A stretch of DNA of 64,000 bases from Rhizobiales bacterium Ga0077537 (GCA_001464955.1 LNEM01000030.1:62001-126000); one strand, 5' to 3'. Positions 1 to 8,204 are shown, counted from the first letter of the stretch. The notes: generated by a model from the letters alone, not told the origin. Numbers and translations: made by a program.

Positions 1-60
1 GGGAGGGACTCAGGAGAATGAGTGCCACGGCATGACAGTGAACCGGAACACGCCCGGAAG

Positions 61-87
61 AAAAAAGCCCCCGAACAAGCGTTGTTC
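61..87 (-). terminator. Probable intrinsic terminator of the kinase gene
   Basis: Read on the minus strand there is a GAACAA-CGC-TTGTTC hairpin followed by GGGGGC and a run of six T residues. It lies about 100 bases past the stop codon of the acid sugar kinase gene. The stem is only six base pairs, so strength is uncertain, but the T run in this GC-rich DNA is distinctive. Confidence 0.5.
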
Positions 88-91
88 TCGT

Positions 92-130
92 CCCCTCTCC
101 CCTTGGGGAGAGGGCTAGGGTGAGGGGGAG
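92..130. repeat. CCCTCTCCCC/GGGGAGAGGG palindromic repeat
   Basis: Perfect 10-bp inverted repeat CCCTCTCCCC-TT-GGGGAGAGGG (93-114), continued by ctagggtgaggggg. I know this motif as a common dispersed intergenic element of proteobacterial genomes. It sits between the terminator-like hairpin and the stop of the kinase gene and could itself help end transcription. No second copy was noticed in the window. Confidence 0.7.
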
Positions 131-180
131 CGGCGGGGTCCGTCCTCCGTGAATCACACTGTCCCGCCATCCTCATCCAC

Positions 181-1482
181 TCACGCCAGCTTCGCCCACG
201 CCTTGAGGAAGAAGTCCGGCGCACCGAAATTGCCGCTCTTCAGCGCCAGCACCAGATCGCGCCCCCGGCCTGCTTGGCCTTCGGTTGCCCATTGCCAACC
301 GGCCACGCGCGTCCACGGCACGCCGGGATCGATCTCTGGCCCGATCTCGAGCGCCGAAATCCCGAGCCCGTTCACGACGGCCCCAGACGTCTCTCCACCG
401 GCGACGACGAGGCGCGTCGTTCCCGTGGCGACCAGCTTTTGCGCCACTGCAGCGAGCGTGCGTTCGACCAGTGCGCCAGCGGCTTCCCGGCCGAGCTTGT
501 CCTGGACCGATTTCACGCCCGCCGGATCGGCACTGGAATAGACGAGGAACGGCTTGTCCTTGGGCTGTTGCCCGATCCACGCGAGCACCGTCTCGGCCGA
601 TTGCCGCCCGTCGGCCAGCGCCAGCGGATCCACCTCGAGTGCCGGCAGTCCTGCCGCCTTTGCGGCAACGACCTGCCCCCGCGTCGCCTCCGAGCAGCTG
701 CCTGCCAGGATCGCAGCCCGCCCCTGTGGCGCCGCCATCGACGTCGGCGCTTCCGCGGCTTTCATCAGCCCCTTCGCGATGAAGTTCGCCGGCAATCCCA
801 GGGCAACTCCGGACCCTCCCGTGATCAGGGGCATGTCGGCTGCGGCCGCCCCCATCTCGATCAGGTCGCGGTCCGTAATGGCATCGACCACGACGAACCG
901 CTCGCCGCGCCCTTTCGCTGCCGCGAACGCCTCGGCGATGGCCACGCGCCCCTTCTCGACCACCGGATGGGGAACCAGACCCACGCGCCCCTTCGACTGC
1001 CGCTGCATGACGCGCACGAGGTTGGAATCGCGCATCGGCGTCAGCGGGTGGTCCTTCATCGGGCTCTCGGCGAGCGGCACCTCGCCAACGAACAGATTGC
1101 CCATGAAGACGGTCCGCTTGTTCGTAGGGAACGCTGGACAGACGATCGCAAGGTCCGCCCCGAGCTTCGCCATCAGCGCCTCGGCGACCGGCCCGATGTT
1201 TCCCGCATCGGTCGAATCGAACGTCGAACAGTATTTGAAGAACAGCTGCTTCGCCCCGAGCGCCAGCAGCGCCTCGGCACTCGCGAGAGACAGGTCGACC
1301 GCCTCCGCCACCGGGGACGTCCTGGTCTTCAGCGCGACGACGATGGCGTCATAGCCGGCCAGCCGGCCATCCCCCACCCGTGGCACCTCCATCACCTGCA
1401 GCGTCCGCATCCCGGCCCGCGTCAGCATGATGGCGAGGTCGGTCGCCCCCGTCAGATCGTCAGCGATACACCCGAGCAGCAT
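181..1482 (-). CDS. Four-carbon acid sugar kinase (OtnK/DUF1537 family)
   Basis: A 433-residue ATP-dependent kinase expected to phosphorylate a four-carbon sugar acid (threonate, erythronate or 3-oxo-tetronate). The N-terminal ADDLTGATD motif (residues 7-15), the LAGSCSEAT and VAGGETSGAVV stretches and the C-terminal LALKSGNFG are family hallmarks. I place the start at the ATG at 1482 because MLLGCIADD is the usual N-terminus and GAGG lies 8 bases upstream; an in-frame start at 1539 would overlap the transporter gene. It follows the MFS gene by 53 bases on the same strand, so the two are probably co-transcribed. Between the conserved PGVPWTR and LALKSGNFG there is an insertion of about 15 residues (VAGWQWATEGQAG...) encoded by a palindromic element that also occurs in the ABC1 kinase gene. 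The exact substrate is not determined. Confidence 0.88.
   Translation of the reverse strand: MLLGCIADDLTGATDLAIMLTRAGMRTLQVMEVPRVGDGRLAGYDAIVVALKTRTSPVAEAVDLSLASAEALLALGAKQLFFKYCSTFDSTDAGNIGPVAEALMAKLGADLAIVCPAFPTNKRTVFMGNLFVGEVPLAESPMKDHPLTPMRDSNLVRVMQRQSKGRVGLVPHPVVEKGRVAIAEAFAAAKGRGERFVVVDAITDRDLIEMGAAAADMPLITGGSGVALGLPANFIAKGLMKAAEAPTSMAAPQGRAAILAGSCSEATRGQVVAAKAAGLPALEVDPLALADGRQSAETVLAWIGQQPKDKPFLVYSSADPAGVKSVQDKLGREAAGALVERTLAAVAQKLVATGTTRLVVAGGETSGAVVNGLGISALEIGPEIDPGVPWTRVAGWQWATEGQAGRGRDLVLALKSGNFGAPDFFLKAWAKLA
275..302 (-). repeat. Palindromic coding element, copy inside the kinase gene
   Basis: On the minus strand this reads CCGGTTG-gcaa-TGGGCAACCGAAGG-CCA. The ABC1 kinase gene (7641-7669) has CCGGTTG-ctgg-TGGGCAACCGAAGG-GCCA, so 7 and then 14 consecutive bases are identical. 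GGTTG and CAACC form a short stem. The element is translated in a different frame in the two genes and sits where a family-specific loop is unexpectedly long, so it looks like an inserted mobile repeat rather than shared protein ancestry. Confidence 0.65.
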
Positions 1483-1535
1483 GGCAAGGACCTCGAACGG
1501 TTCGAATACAACGGCTGTCACGGCGACGAGCGCCT

Positions 1536-2807
1536 TCAACTGCCCTTGGCAGTTACCTTGTCGCCGGCGAGATCACGCGGCTTCATCGCCATGAACGCGA
1601 TCACCGCAAGAAGGCCCAGCGCGGCGACGGAGGCGAAGGCAGCGAGCCAGCCGGCCCGACCCATGCCCCCCGACGCATCGAGCACCACTCCGATCATGAG
1701 CGGACCGACGAAGCCGCCAGCATAGCCGAGCATCGAATGGACCGCGAGCGTCGCCCCGCGCCGCGCCGGATCGGCGGCCCCGGCGGCGCCGGCAGTCAGC
1801 GACGAGGAGTCGAGCCAGATCAGCAGGCTGTAGAGCGTGATGAGCGCAACCGCGATCCAGTAGCCGCTTGTCCCCACGACCCCCAGCGCGAGGCAGGCCG
1901 CCATCGAGGCCAGCATGGCGACGACGATCAACCGTTGCCGCCCGATCCGGATCGCGGCCTCGTTCCCTGCAATGCTGGCGAACGTCCCGACGAGCCCGAT
2001 CGCCGTCAGCACCAGGGTCGGGGACAGGATCTGACTTCCGGCCCCCGTGCTCGCCGCCACGAACGCGAGATAGGCGACGCCCCAGCCGCGCAGGGCATTC
2101 ATCTCAAGCGTATGGACGCAGTAGGCGAGTGCATAGGCCATCGCCGAGCGGTTCCGGAATACGGGAACAAAATTGAACAGCCCCCCGCCATCTGCTGGCG
2201 GTTTGGGCTTGGTCGTACGCGCCGGCACCTTGAGGAACACGACCAGCAGCGCCATCAGGGCGCTCGCCGCGACAGTAGCGAAAGCGACCCTCCACCCGGC
2301 CGCTCCCGCGATCAGGTCGGCTGCGATGAACGAGATCGCTCCGGAGAACCCGATGCTGGCGGCATGGCCTGCGACGGCGCGCGACATCATCTTCGCGTCG
2401 ACGACATCCGAGAGTAGCTTGAGCCCGGTCATGTAGGTGCCGGCCCACCCGAGCCCGGCCAGCGCCCTCGCCGCAAATGCCGTCCAGAATCCGTCAGCGA
2501 CGACGGCGAACGCACCATGCCCGATCACTGTCGCCGCCACGCCGAAGAGATAGATCCGCTTCGGATCGATCCGGTCGGTGAGCGTGACCAGCACGGGAAC
2601 CGACAGCATGTAGGCGGCGTAGAACGCCGACGTGATCCACCCGGCCTCGCTGTTGGAAAGCCCCCACTGGCCCATCAGCCCCGGCAGCAACGCCGGCCAG
2701 AAGAACGCCCCCAGTTGCACGAGCACTTGCGCCCCGCACACGATGACGACGAGCCGTCCTGCGGGTGTCTGGTACCAGCGCGTCTTGTCAGCGTCCGTCG
2801 ATGCCAT
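1536..2807 (-). CDS. MFS transporter
   Basis: An approximately 423-residue integral membrane protein with about 12 hydrophobic helices. The start of the fold is recognisable (VVIVCGAQVLVQLGAFFWPAL), followed by the loop TDRIDPKRIYLFG after helix 2, which corresponds to the MFS GxxxDRxGR motif. An aspartate-containing helix (LYSLLIWLDSSSL) lies in the C-terminal half. The longer reading frame to 3143 is rejected because its first 90 residues look non-coding; ATG 2807 or ATG 2864 are the likely starts. It is upstream of the acid sugar kinase on the same strand, so import of a sugar acid or related carboxylate is a reasonable inference. The substrate is not determinable. Confidence 0.85.
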   Translation of the reverse strand: MASTDADKTRWYQTPAGRLVVIVCGAQVLVQLGAFFWPALLPGLMGQWGLSNSEAGWITSAFYAAYMLSVPVLVTLTDRIDPKRIYLFGVAATVIGHGAFAVVADGFWTAFAARALAGLGWAGTYMTGLKLLSDVVDAKMMSRAVAGHAASIGFSGAISFIAADLIAGAAGWRVAFATVAASALMALLVVFLKVPARTTKPKPPADGGGLFNFVPVFRNRSAMAYALAYCVHTLEMNALRGWGVAYLAFVAASTGAGSQILSPTLVLTAIGLVGTFASIAGNEAAIRIGRQRLIVVAMLASMAACLALGVVGTSGYWIAVALITLYSLLIWLDSSSLTAGAAGAADPARRGATLAVHSMLGYAGGFVGPLMIGVVLDASGGMGRAGWLAAFASVAALGLLAVIAFMAMKPRDLAGDKVTAKGS

Positions 2808-2977
2808 CCGCCCCGCCTGCGTCACGAAGGTGTCACGCAGCGAGTGTGCGCTGATCACCGCCATGCCGCCAAGTCCCGGCTTGCGACCCGGCGGGAAGCG
2901 TGTTGGGTTGCGCTGTCCGCGTCGGCCTGTCCTCGCCGACGCTGGCGCCGTCACACGCACCGCCGGGAGACAACGCC

Positions 2978-3607
2978 GTGTACATGCCGCCCCATTTCCA
3001 GGAAGTGCGCACCGAAGAGATAGCGGCCCTGATCGAGGCGACGCCGCTGGCCTGCATCGCGGCACATACGACCGAAGGCCTGATCGCCAATCACATTCCG
3101 CTCTTGGCTGCGCCGGATGGCACGCTGATCGGCCACGTGGCACTGGCCAACGACATGCATCGGCTGATTGCAGACAAGCAGGAAGTCCTCGCGATCTTTC
3201 GCGGCGACGACGCCTATGTGTCCCCGAACTTCTATCCCTCGAAGGCCGAGCACCACCGCGCCGTGCCGACCTGGAACTATCAGGTCGTGCACGTCTATGG
3301 CGGCATCACCTGGCAACACGACGAACACGCGAGGCTCGCCGCCGTGGGCCTGCTGACGCGCCAGCAGGAGCGGCGACTGAATGGCGAAAAGGCATGGCGC
3401 ATGGCCGACGCTCCCGCCGACTACATGGCCGTGATGCTGCCGAACATCGTCGCATTCCGCATCCGACCGACGCGAACGCTGGCCAAGTCGAAACTCAGCC
3501 AGAACCGCGAACCGCGCGACTTGCGGGGAGCCATCGACGGCCTTCGCGCCTCGGGACACGAAGGCATCGCCGCGCGCATGGAGCGCCGCCTGCTGAAAGA
3601 CGACTGA
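2978..3607 (+). CDS. PaiB-type FMN-binding protein (putative negative transcriptional regulator)
   Basis: A 209-residue member of the PaiB family, which has a split-barrel flavin-reductase-like fold and is annotated from Bacillus PaiB as a transcriptional repressor. Family features seen are MPPHFQEV at the N-terminus, IANHIPLL, GHVALAND, VSPNFYPSK and TWNYQVVHVYG. The C-terminal SKLSQNR resembles the FMN pyridoxamine-oxidase-like end. The start is taken as GTG 2978, in frame seven bases after GGGAGA; an upstream ATG at 2900 would add 26 low-complexity residues. It is divergent from the MFS transporter and converges on the tartrate-dehydrogenase gene with a gap of 21 bases. A regulatory role toward neighbours is only inferred. 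Confidence 0.88.
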   Translation: MYMPPHFQEVRTEEIAALIEATPLACIAAHTTEGLIANHIPLLAAPDGTLIGHVALANDMHRLIADKQEVLAIFRGDDAYVSPNFYPSKAEHHRAVPTWNYQVVHVYGGITWQHDEHARLAAVGLLTRQQERRLNGEKAWRMADAPADYMAVMLPNIVAFRIRPTRTLAKSKLSQNREPRDLRGAIDGLRASGHEGIAARMERRLLKDD

Positions 3608-3628
3608 GCAGGAGGCTCCTGATGGCGC

Positions 3629-4720
3629 TTACCCGGCGTTCACCAGCTGCACGATGGCGTCGCCAAGCTCGGTGCACATGGCCTTGCCCCCCATGTCCCG
3701 CGTCCGGACGTCGGTATCCTTGAGCAGCTTCTCGATGGCCGTGACGATGGCGTCGGCGGCTTCCTTGTGCCCGAGATGCTCGAGCATCATGGCCCCGGAC
3801 CAGATCTGCCCGATCGGATTCGAGATCCCCTGCCCCGCGATGTCGGGTGCCGAGCCGTGCACCGGCTCGAACATCGACGGGAAGTCCTTCTCCGGATTGA
3901 TGTTGCCACCCGGCGCGATGGCGATCGTGCCCGTGGTCGCCGGTCCGAGATCCGACAGGATGTCGCCGAAAAGATTGGACCCGACGATCACGTCGAACCA
4001 CTGCGGATTGCGCACCAGATGCGCCGTCAGGATGTCGATATGGTACTGGCTGGTCTTGGCCTTCGGATATTCCTTCGCGATGGCCGCGAACCGCTCGTCC
4101 CAATAGGGCATCGAGATCGAGATGCCGTTGGACTTCGTCGCGGACACCACCTCGTTGCGCGACCGCGTCGCCGCCAGCTCGAAGGCGTAGCGCATCACCC
4201 GGTCGCAGCCGCGGCGCGAGAAGATCGCCTGCTGCACCGCCATCTCGTATTCGGTGCCCTCGTACATGCGCCCGCCGATCGACGAGTACTCGCCCTCGTT
4301 GTTCTCACGCACGATCCAGTAGTCGATGTCACCGGGCTTGCGATCCGCGAGCGGACACTTGAGCCCCTCGAACAGGCGGACAGGGCGCAGGTTGATGTAC
4401 TGCTGGAATTCGCGCCGGATCGGGATCAGCAGGCCCCAGAGCGACACGTGATCCGGCACGCCGGGGAACCCCACGGCGCCGAGATAGATCGCGTCATGCT
4501 TCCGGATCTGGTCGAGCCCGTCGTCGGGCATCATCTTGCCGGTCTTCTTGTAGACCTCGCAAGACCAGTCGAAGGTGTCCCACTGGAAGGCGATATCGAA
4601 CTTCCGCCCGACCGCCTCGAGCACCTTGATTCCTTCCGGCACCACCTCGTTCCCGATGCCGTCACCGGCGATGACGGCGATCTTGAACGTGTTCGGCTTC
4701 TGGGTGCCGCTCTTGGCCAT
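3629..4720 (-). CDS. Tartrate / D-malate dehydrogenase (isopropylmalate dehydrogenase superfamily)
   Basis: A 363-residue NAD-dependent beta-decarboxylating dehydrogenase, full length for the TtuC/DmlA group. N-terminal IAVIAGDGIGNEVVPEG begins the dinucleotide fold. LGAVGFPGVPDHVSLWGLL is the substrate-loop signature of tartrate/D-malate enzymes, INLRPVR supplies the conserved arginine, and VRENNEGEYS and DILTAHLVRNPQWFDV hold conserved catalytic and metal residues. GNLFGD-like SNLFGDILSDL and an EPVHGSAPDIAG stretch complete the superfamily set. Product would be oxaloglycolate or pyruvate plus CO2 depending on substrate. It lies near the four-carbon acid sugar kinase and an MFS transporter on the same strand, supporting C4 hydroxy-acid catabolism, though the three are not one contiguous operon. 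Confidence 0.9.
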   Translation of the reverse strand: MAKSGTQKPNTFKIAVIAGDGIGNEVVPEGIKVLEAVGRKFDIAFQWDTFDWSCEVYKKTGKMMPDDGLDQIRKHDAIYLGAVGFPGVPDHVSLWGLLIPIRREFQQYINLRPVRLFEGLKCPLADRKPGDIDYWIVRENNEGEYSSIGGRMYEGTEYEMAVQQAIFSRRGCDRVMRYAFELAATRSRNEVVSATKSNGISISMPYWDERFAAIAKEYPKAKTSQYHIDILTAHLVRNPQWFDVIVGSNLFGDILSDLGPATTGTIAIAPGGNINPEKDFPSMFEPVHGSAPDIAGQGISNPIGQIWSGAMMLEHLGHKEAADAIVTAIEKLLKDTDVRTRDMGGKAMCTELGDAIVQLVNAG

Positions 4721-4846
4721 GTCGTTTCGCTCCCTGGGTGATTTTGACCAGGAGAGAATGCGCCACGGCAGGGATTGTCAAGCTGCTGGGCGACCTCGTG
4801 TACCCAAGCCTGCATCGCTGTCCGGAGGCCGAAACGGTTCGACAAG

Positions 4847-5830
4847 TCAGGGCGCGAACCGCTCCAGCTCGGTGAAAGTGCGCCGCACTCGCGTCGTGCG
4901 TCCTTGGCTCGGGCGGTTCGCGGAGCGCGCCCGCGATGGCGGCGCCGCATCGGCAGTTGATCGATAGGGCGCGATATCCGGGCGACGCGGCAGGTGCGCA
5001 TGGCCCGGCGGCACCACCGCTGACTTGTCGGCGACCGGCGGCAGTACGCCCACCCCCATGCGGCCAGCGAGAACATCAGGCGAGACTGCCGCACGCGGCG
5101 CGACCGAACCGATTGCCGATGTCGTGAGCTGCGTCGCCGTCGTCGCCCCGCTGTCCGCACGGGCAACCGGGCTCTCGCGCCCTGCCACGCTGTTGAAGTC
5201 TGGCGTATCGACGACCTGCCGGGGCGGACGGATTGCCGGCACGGGGCGAGGCACCGCAACGACTTCCGTCGTCCATCGTGTCGGCTGCGCGTCGCGCCGC
5301 GCCGTGGGACGAGGCGCTGCCACGAGCACCGGGACCTTCCCTGTCGTCGCAGCCGTCGTGACGCCGGCCCCGGTGCAGGCTTTACCGCTGTGCCCCTGCA
5401 GCAGCGTCAGGAGGATATAATCCGGTCGGTCGACAGGCAGTGTCACATGCACGGCCGAGATGAAGGTGCGCATGGCCGCCCGCGTACCGTCGTTCCACTC
5501 GCCATCCGCAGCGGCGTCGTAGCACCCGACGCGCCGGAGCTCCGATTGAATGGCCATGGCAAGGGTCTGCGTTGCCGTCATCGGCGGACCGACCATCGGC
5601 GCGCCCGCTGCTGTTCGAGGCGCTGCGACTGGAGCGCTTGTGACGGTTTGAACATTCGCTACGGCGCCAATCCCGGCAGTCTCCGCGCCCTTCTGCACGA
5701 TAGGAACCTGCGGCGCATCGGACGGCGGCGCCAGCAGGTAATCGACCCCGAGAAAGGCCAGTACCGGGAGTCCCGCCAGCACCACTCCGTGGGCGAAGGC
5801 CGTCAAGTACGATCGCGTACGCCGATGCAT
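4847..5830 (-). CDS. Exported or membrane-anchored Pro/Ala-rich protein with peptidoglycan-binding-like segment
   Basis: A 327-residue protein with an N-terminal hydrophobic helix (residues about 10-28, AFAHGVVLAGLPVLAFLGVDY), a low-complexity Ala/Pro/Thr/Val linker, and one compact conserved segment near residues 90-150 (IQSELRRVGCYDAAADGEWNDGTRAAMRTF). That segment resembles the peptidoglycan_binding_1-like repeats found in many alphaproteobacterial envelope proteins. The rest is basic, Arg/Pro-rich and probably disordered. Start chosen at ATG 5830, seven bases after GGGAGG; an in-frame GTG lies five codons upstream. Function is unknown; a periplasmic wall-associated role is an inference. 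Confidence 0.7.
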   Translation of the reverse strand: MHRRTRSYLTAFAHGVVLAGLPVLAFLGVDYLLAPPSDAPQVPIVQKGAETAGIGAVANVQTVTSAPVAAPRTAAGAPMVGPPMTATQTLAMAIQSELRRVGCYDAAADGEWNDGTRAAMRTFISAVHVTLPVDRPDYILLTLLQGHSGKACTGAGVTTAATTGKVPVLVAAPRPTARRDAQPTRWTTEVVAVPRPVPAIRPPRQVVDTPDFNSVAGRESPVARADSGATTATQLTTSAIGSVAPRAAVSPDVLAGRMGVGVLPPVADKSAVVPPGHAHLPRRPDIAPYRSTADAAPPSRARSANRPSQGRTTRVRRTFTELERFAP

Positions 5831-6061
5831 CACAAGACCTCCCACTCAGCCGCGCATTGATGCGCGACGACGCCGACGGGCTCGAAGTCCGACGGGACTT
5901 CGGCAAGCACTGGCCAATATGAACGCTTGAACGCTCCAGTACCCGTCTCGTTCAAACAATCTTTAGATACGTCGTACACCCCGGGATCTGGCTCGGGCAA
6001 GCGTGCCACGAGCCCTGTCCCCAATCGGCCGCGTATCCAGTGACCTGTCAGCCACGGCGGC
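5831..6061. other. Intergenic region with a weak candidate small ORF
   Basis: The gap upstream of the Pro/Ala-rich protein gene contains a minus-strand frame (6024-5830, 64 codons) whose TGA overlaps the ATG of that gene as TGATG. It has no recognisable domain, a poor ribosome site and AT-richer composition than its neighbours (for example ttcaaacaatctttagatac). I regard the region mainly as the promoter/leader of the downstream gene. Confidence 0.3.
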
Positions 6062-6529
6062 TCAGGGGCGGCCCTTCATCATTCTCAGGGGTGTGTATAC
6101 CATGACCTCGTCGCCCTTCTGGTTGACGATCGTGTTACGTGTCCTGACGAGGCCTCGATTGCCTTTGGAGGCCGCCCGGCTCTCGGTCACCTCGATCAGG
6201 ACGGAAATGGTGTCTCCGGCGAACGTCGGCGCCTTGATCTCGAGGTCCATGCCGAGGAAGGCCATGCCGGTGGCCTGGATCGTCGCCCCGATCACTAGCC
6301 CTTCGGCAAACGAGAACACCAGCGCTCCGGGTGCGAGCCGCCCTTTGATGGCGCTTTCCGTCTGCCGGTAGACCTCGTTGGTGAACAAGAGCTCGAGCAT
6401 CCCGGTACAAGAGATGAAATTCACGATATCCGGCTCGGTAATCGTGCGCCCGAAGGTGCGATAGCGAGCCCCGACCGGCATGTCCTGCCAATAGAACCCC
6501 TTGCCGAGCAGTTGTGCGTCTTCACCCAT
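6062..6529 (-). CDS. MaoC-like hotdog-fold protein
   Basis: A 155-residue protein with the MaoC-dehydratase-like layout: GRTITEPDIVNFISCTGM near the N-terminus, then RLAPGALVFSFAEGLV and a C-terminal VRTRNTIVNQKGDEVMVYTPLRMM strand pair. These proteins usually hydrate enoyl-CoA esters. However, the usual hydratase D-x4-H dyad in a NPxHxD context is not visible (the region reads LELLFTNEVYRQ), so catalysis is uncertain and it may be a non-hydratase family member. The start is set at ATG 6529 because a strong GGAGGAGAGG lies just upstream; 46 extra codons further upstream look non-coding. It is divergent from the ABC1 kinase gene. Confidence 0.82.
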   Translation of the reverse strand: MGEDAQLLGKGFYWQDMPVGARYRTFGRTITEPDIVNFISCTGMLELLFTNEVYRQTESAIKGRLAPGALVFSFAEGLVIGATIQATGMAFLGMDLEIKAPTFAGDTISVLIEVTESRAASKGNRGLVRTRNTIVNQKGDEVMVYTPLRMMKGRP

Positions 6530-6746
6530 CGCGCGCCTCTCCTCCCGTCGATCACAAGGCGCAGCCGCCCCCTGAACCCACCGGAAAGCGCCCCACCGAA
6601 GCCAAACTCTTGCAGCCCGTGCCCCCGAGTGCAACCCGAAGCGCTTCTCGCTTGCCCGCCCACACATGGCCGCGTCAATCCTGCGCTCTGGACTGTGTCA
6701 CCCGCAGCCCCGATATGAGTGCGGTGATCGGCAAATGAGGTGACAG

Positions 6747-8204
6747 GTGGCGGACGACGAGCAGAACAGGTTTTCGGCCCGTGCGGCTCGCTACGTCCGG
6801 GTGGGAACGAACGTGGGTTCCGTCGCCGCGCGTGTCGCGGGCAGTCGCCTGTTCGGTCTCGACCTCGACCGGCAGAAGAATGCGGCCGAGCTGGCCCGCG
6901 CGCTCGGCGGCCTGAAGGGGCCGATCATGAAGGCGGCCCAGCTTCTCTCGACGATCCCCGAAGCGCTGCCACCGGAATACGCCCGCGAGCTGTCCCAGCT
7001 CCAGTCGCAGGCCCCGCCGATGGGCCCGGCGTTCGTCCGTCGTCGCATGCAGGCCGAACTCGGGCCGGACTGGCAGCAGCGATTCCGCAGCTTCGAGGCC
7101 CAGTCGTCGGCCTCCGCATCGCTGGGGCAGGTGCACAAGGCCGTCTCCCACGACGGCCGTTCGCTGGCCGTGAAGCTGCAATATCCCGACATGCAGTCGG
7201 CCGTCGCCGCCGACGTCTCCCAGCTGAAGGTCGTGTTCGCGCTGCACGCCCGCATGGACCCGGCCGTCGACACCGCCGAGATCCTGCAGGAGATCTCCGA
7301 TCGGCTTCGCGAAGAGCTCGATTACGAGCTCGAGGCGAGCCACATGGCGCTCTACACGCACATCTTCCGCGACGATCCTCTGATCCGCGTCCCCGAGGTC
7401 GTCCCCGAGCTGTCGACGAAGCGGCTCCTCTCCATGACCTGGCTCGAGGGCCGCCGCCTGCTCGAATACAAGGAGGCACCGGAGGAGGCTCGCAACCAGA
7501 TCGCCCGCGCCATGTTCCGGGCCTGGTGGTACCCGTTCTCGCACTACGGCGTGATCCACGGCGACCCGCACCTCGGCAACTACAATGTGTTCGCGGCCGG
7601 CCCGGTTGCTGGTGGGCAACTGGAGGGCCAACTGACGAGCCCGGTTGCTGGTGGGCAACCGAAGGGCCAGGAAAGTTCCCCGGTTGCTGGTGGGCTGCCC
7701 CACCCTCAGGGCATCAACCTGCTCGACTACGGCTGCATGCGCACGTTCCCGACGAAGTTCGTGCAGGGCGTCATCGACCTCTATCGCGGCCTCGAGCGCC
7801 ACGACGAGGCGCTGATCGTCCACGCCTACGAGACCTGGGGCTTCCGCGGCCTGTCGAAAGACCTGATCGAGGTCCTGAATATCTGGGCGCGCTTCATCTA
7901 CGGCCCCCTGCTCGACGACCGTGTCCGCTCGATCGCCGAGGGCACGACGCCCGGCGAGTACGGCCGCAAGGAAGCCTTTACGGTCCACGAGGCCTTGAAG
8001 CAGAAGGGCCCGGTAAAGGTGCCGCGCGAGTTCGTGTTCATGGACCGCGCCGCCATCGGCCTCGGCGGCGTGTTCCTGCACCTCGGCGCGCGGCTGAACT
8101 ACTACCGCATGTTCAACGAGACCATCGAGGGCTTCGATCTGGCCGAGGTCGACGCCCGCCAGAAAGCGGCCTTCGAAGCGACGGGCGTGCCGCTGCCGAG
8201 GTAG
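6747..8204 (+). CDS. ABC1/UbiB-family atypical kinase with repeat insertion
   Basis: A 485-residue AarF/ABC1-family protein; relatives support ubiquinone biosynthesis or lipid homeostasis at the membrane. The KxGQ-type motif appears as KAAQ (about residue 57), the alanine-rich loop as ASASLGQVHKA, the ATP lysine in AVKLQYPD, the catalytic loop as HGDPHLGN and the metal motif as LLDYG. The start is GTG 6747 with GAGG seven bases upstream. Between HGDPHLGNYNV and LLDYG, normally about ten residues apart, there are roughly 35 extra residues made of a 13-residue repeat (PVAGGQLEGQLTS, PVAGGQPKGQESS, PVAGGLPHPQG). The reading frame remains open, so the protein is probably functional with an enlarged loop next to the active site. 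Confidence 0.9.
   Translation: MADDEQNRFSARAARYVRVGTNVGSVAARVAGSRLFGLDLDRQKNAAELARALGGLKGPIMKAAQLLSTIPEALPPEYARELSQLQSQAPPMGPAFVRRRMQAELGPDWQQRFRSFEAQSSASASLGQVHKAVSHDGRSLAVKLQYPDMQSAVAADVSQLKVVFALHARMDPAVDTAEILQEISDRLREELDYELEASHMALYTHIFRDDPLIRVPEVVPELSTKRLLSMTWLEGRRLLEYKEAPEEARNQIARAMFRAWWYPFSHYGVIHGDPHLGNYNVFAAGPVAGGQLEGQLTSPVAGGQPKGQESSPVAGGLPHPQGINLLDYGCMRTFPTKFVQGVIDLYRGLERHDEALIVHAYETWGFRGLSKDLIEVLNIWARFIYGPLLDDRVRSIAEGTTPGEYGRKEAFTVHEALKQKGPVKVPREFVFMDRAAIGLGGVFLHLGARLNYYRMFNETIEGFDLAEVDARQKAAFEATGVPLPR
7601..7699 (+). repeat. 39-bp in-frame tandem repeat inside the ABC1 kinase gene
   Basis: The core cccggttgctggtgggcaac starts at 7601 and 7640 and, truncated after gtgggc, at 7679: an exact 39-base period with about 2.5 copies. 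Each core has a small hairpin (GGTTGC/GCAACC). The repeat encodes 13 residues per unit and lies between two invariant kinase motifs. The middle copy is the one most like the element inside the acid sugar kinase gene at 275-302. Confidence 0.9.

Noticed and set aside
7601-7699. CRISPR-like array
   Set aside because: The 39-bp units are contiguous tandem copies inside a gene, without unique spacers.
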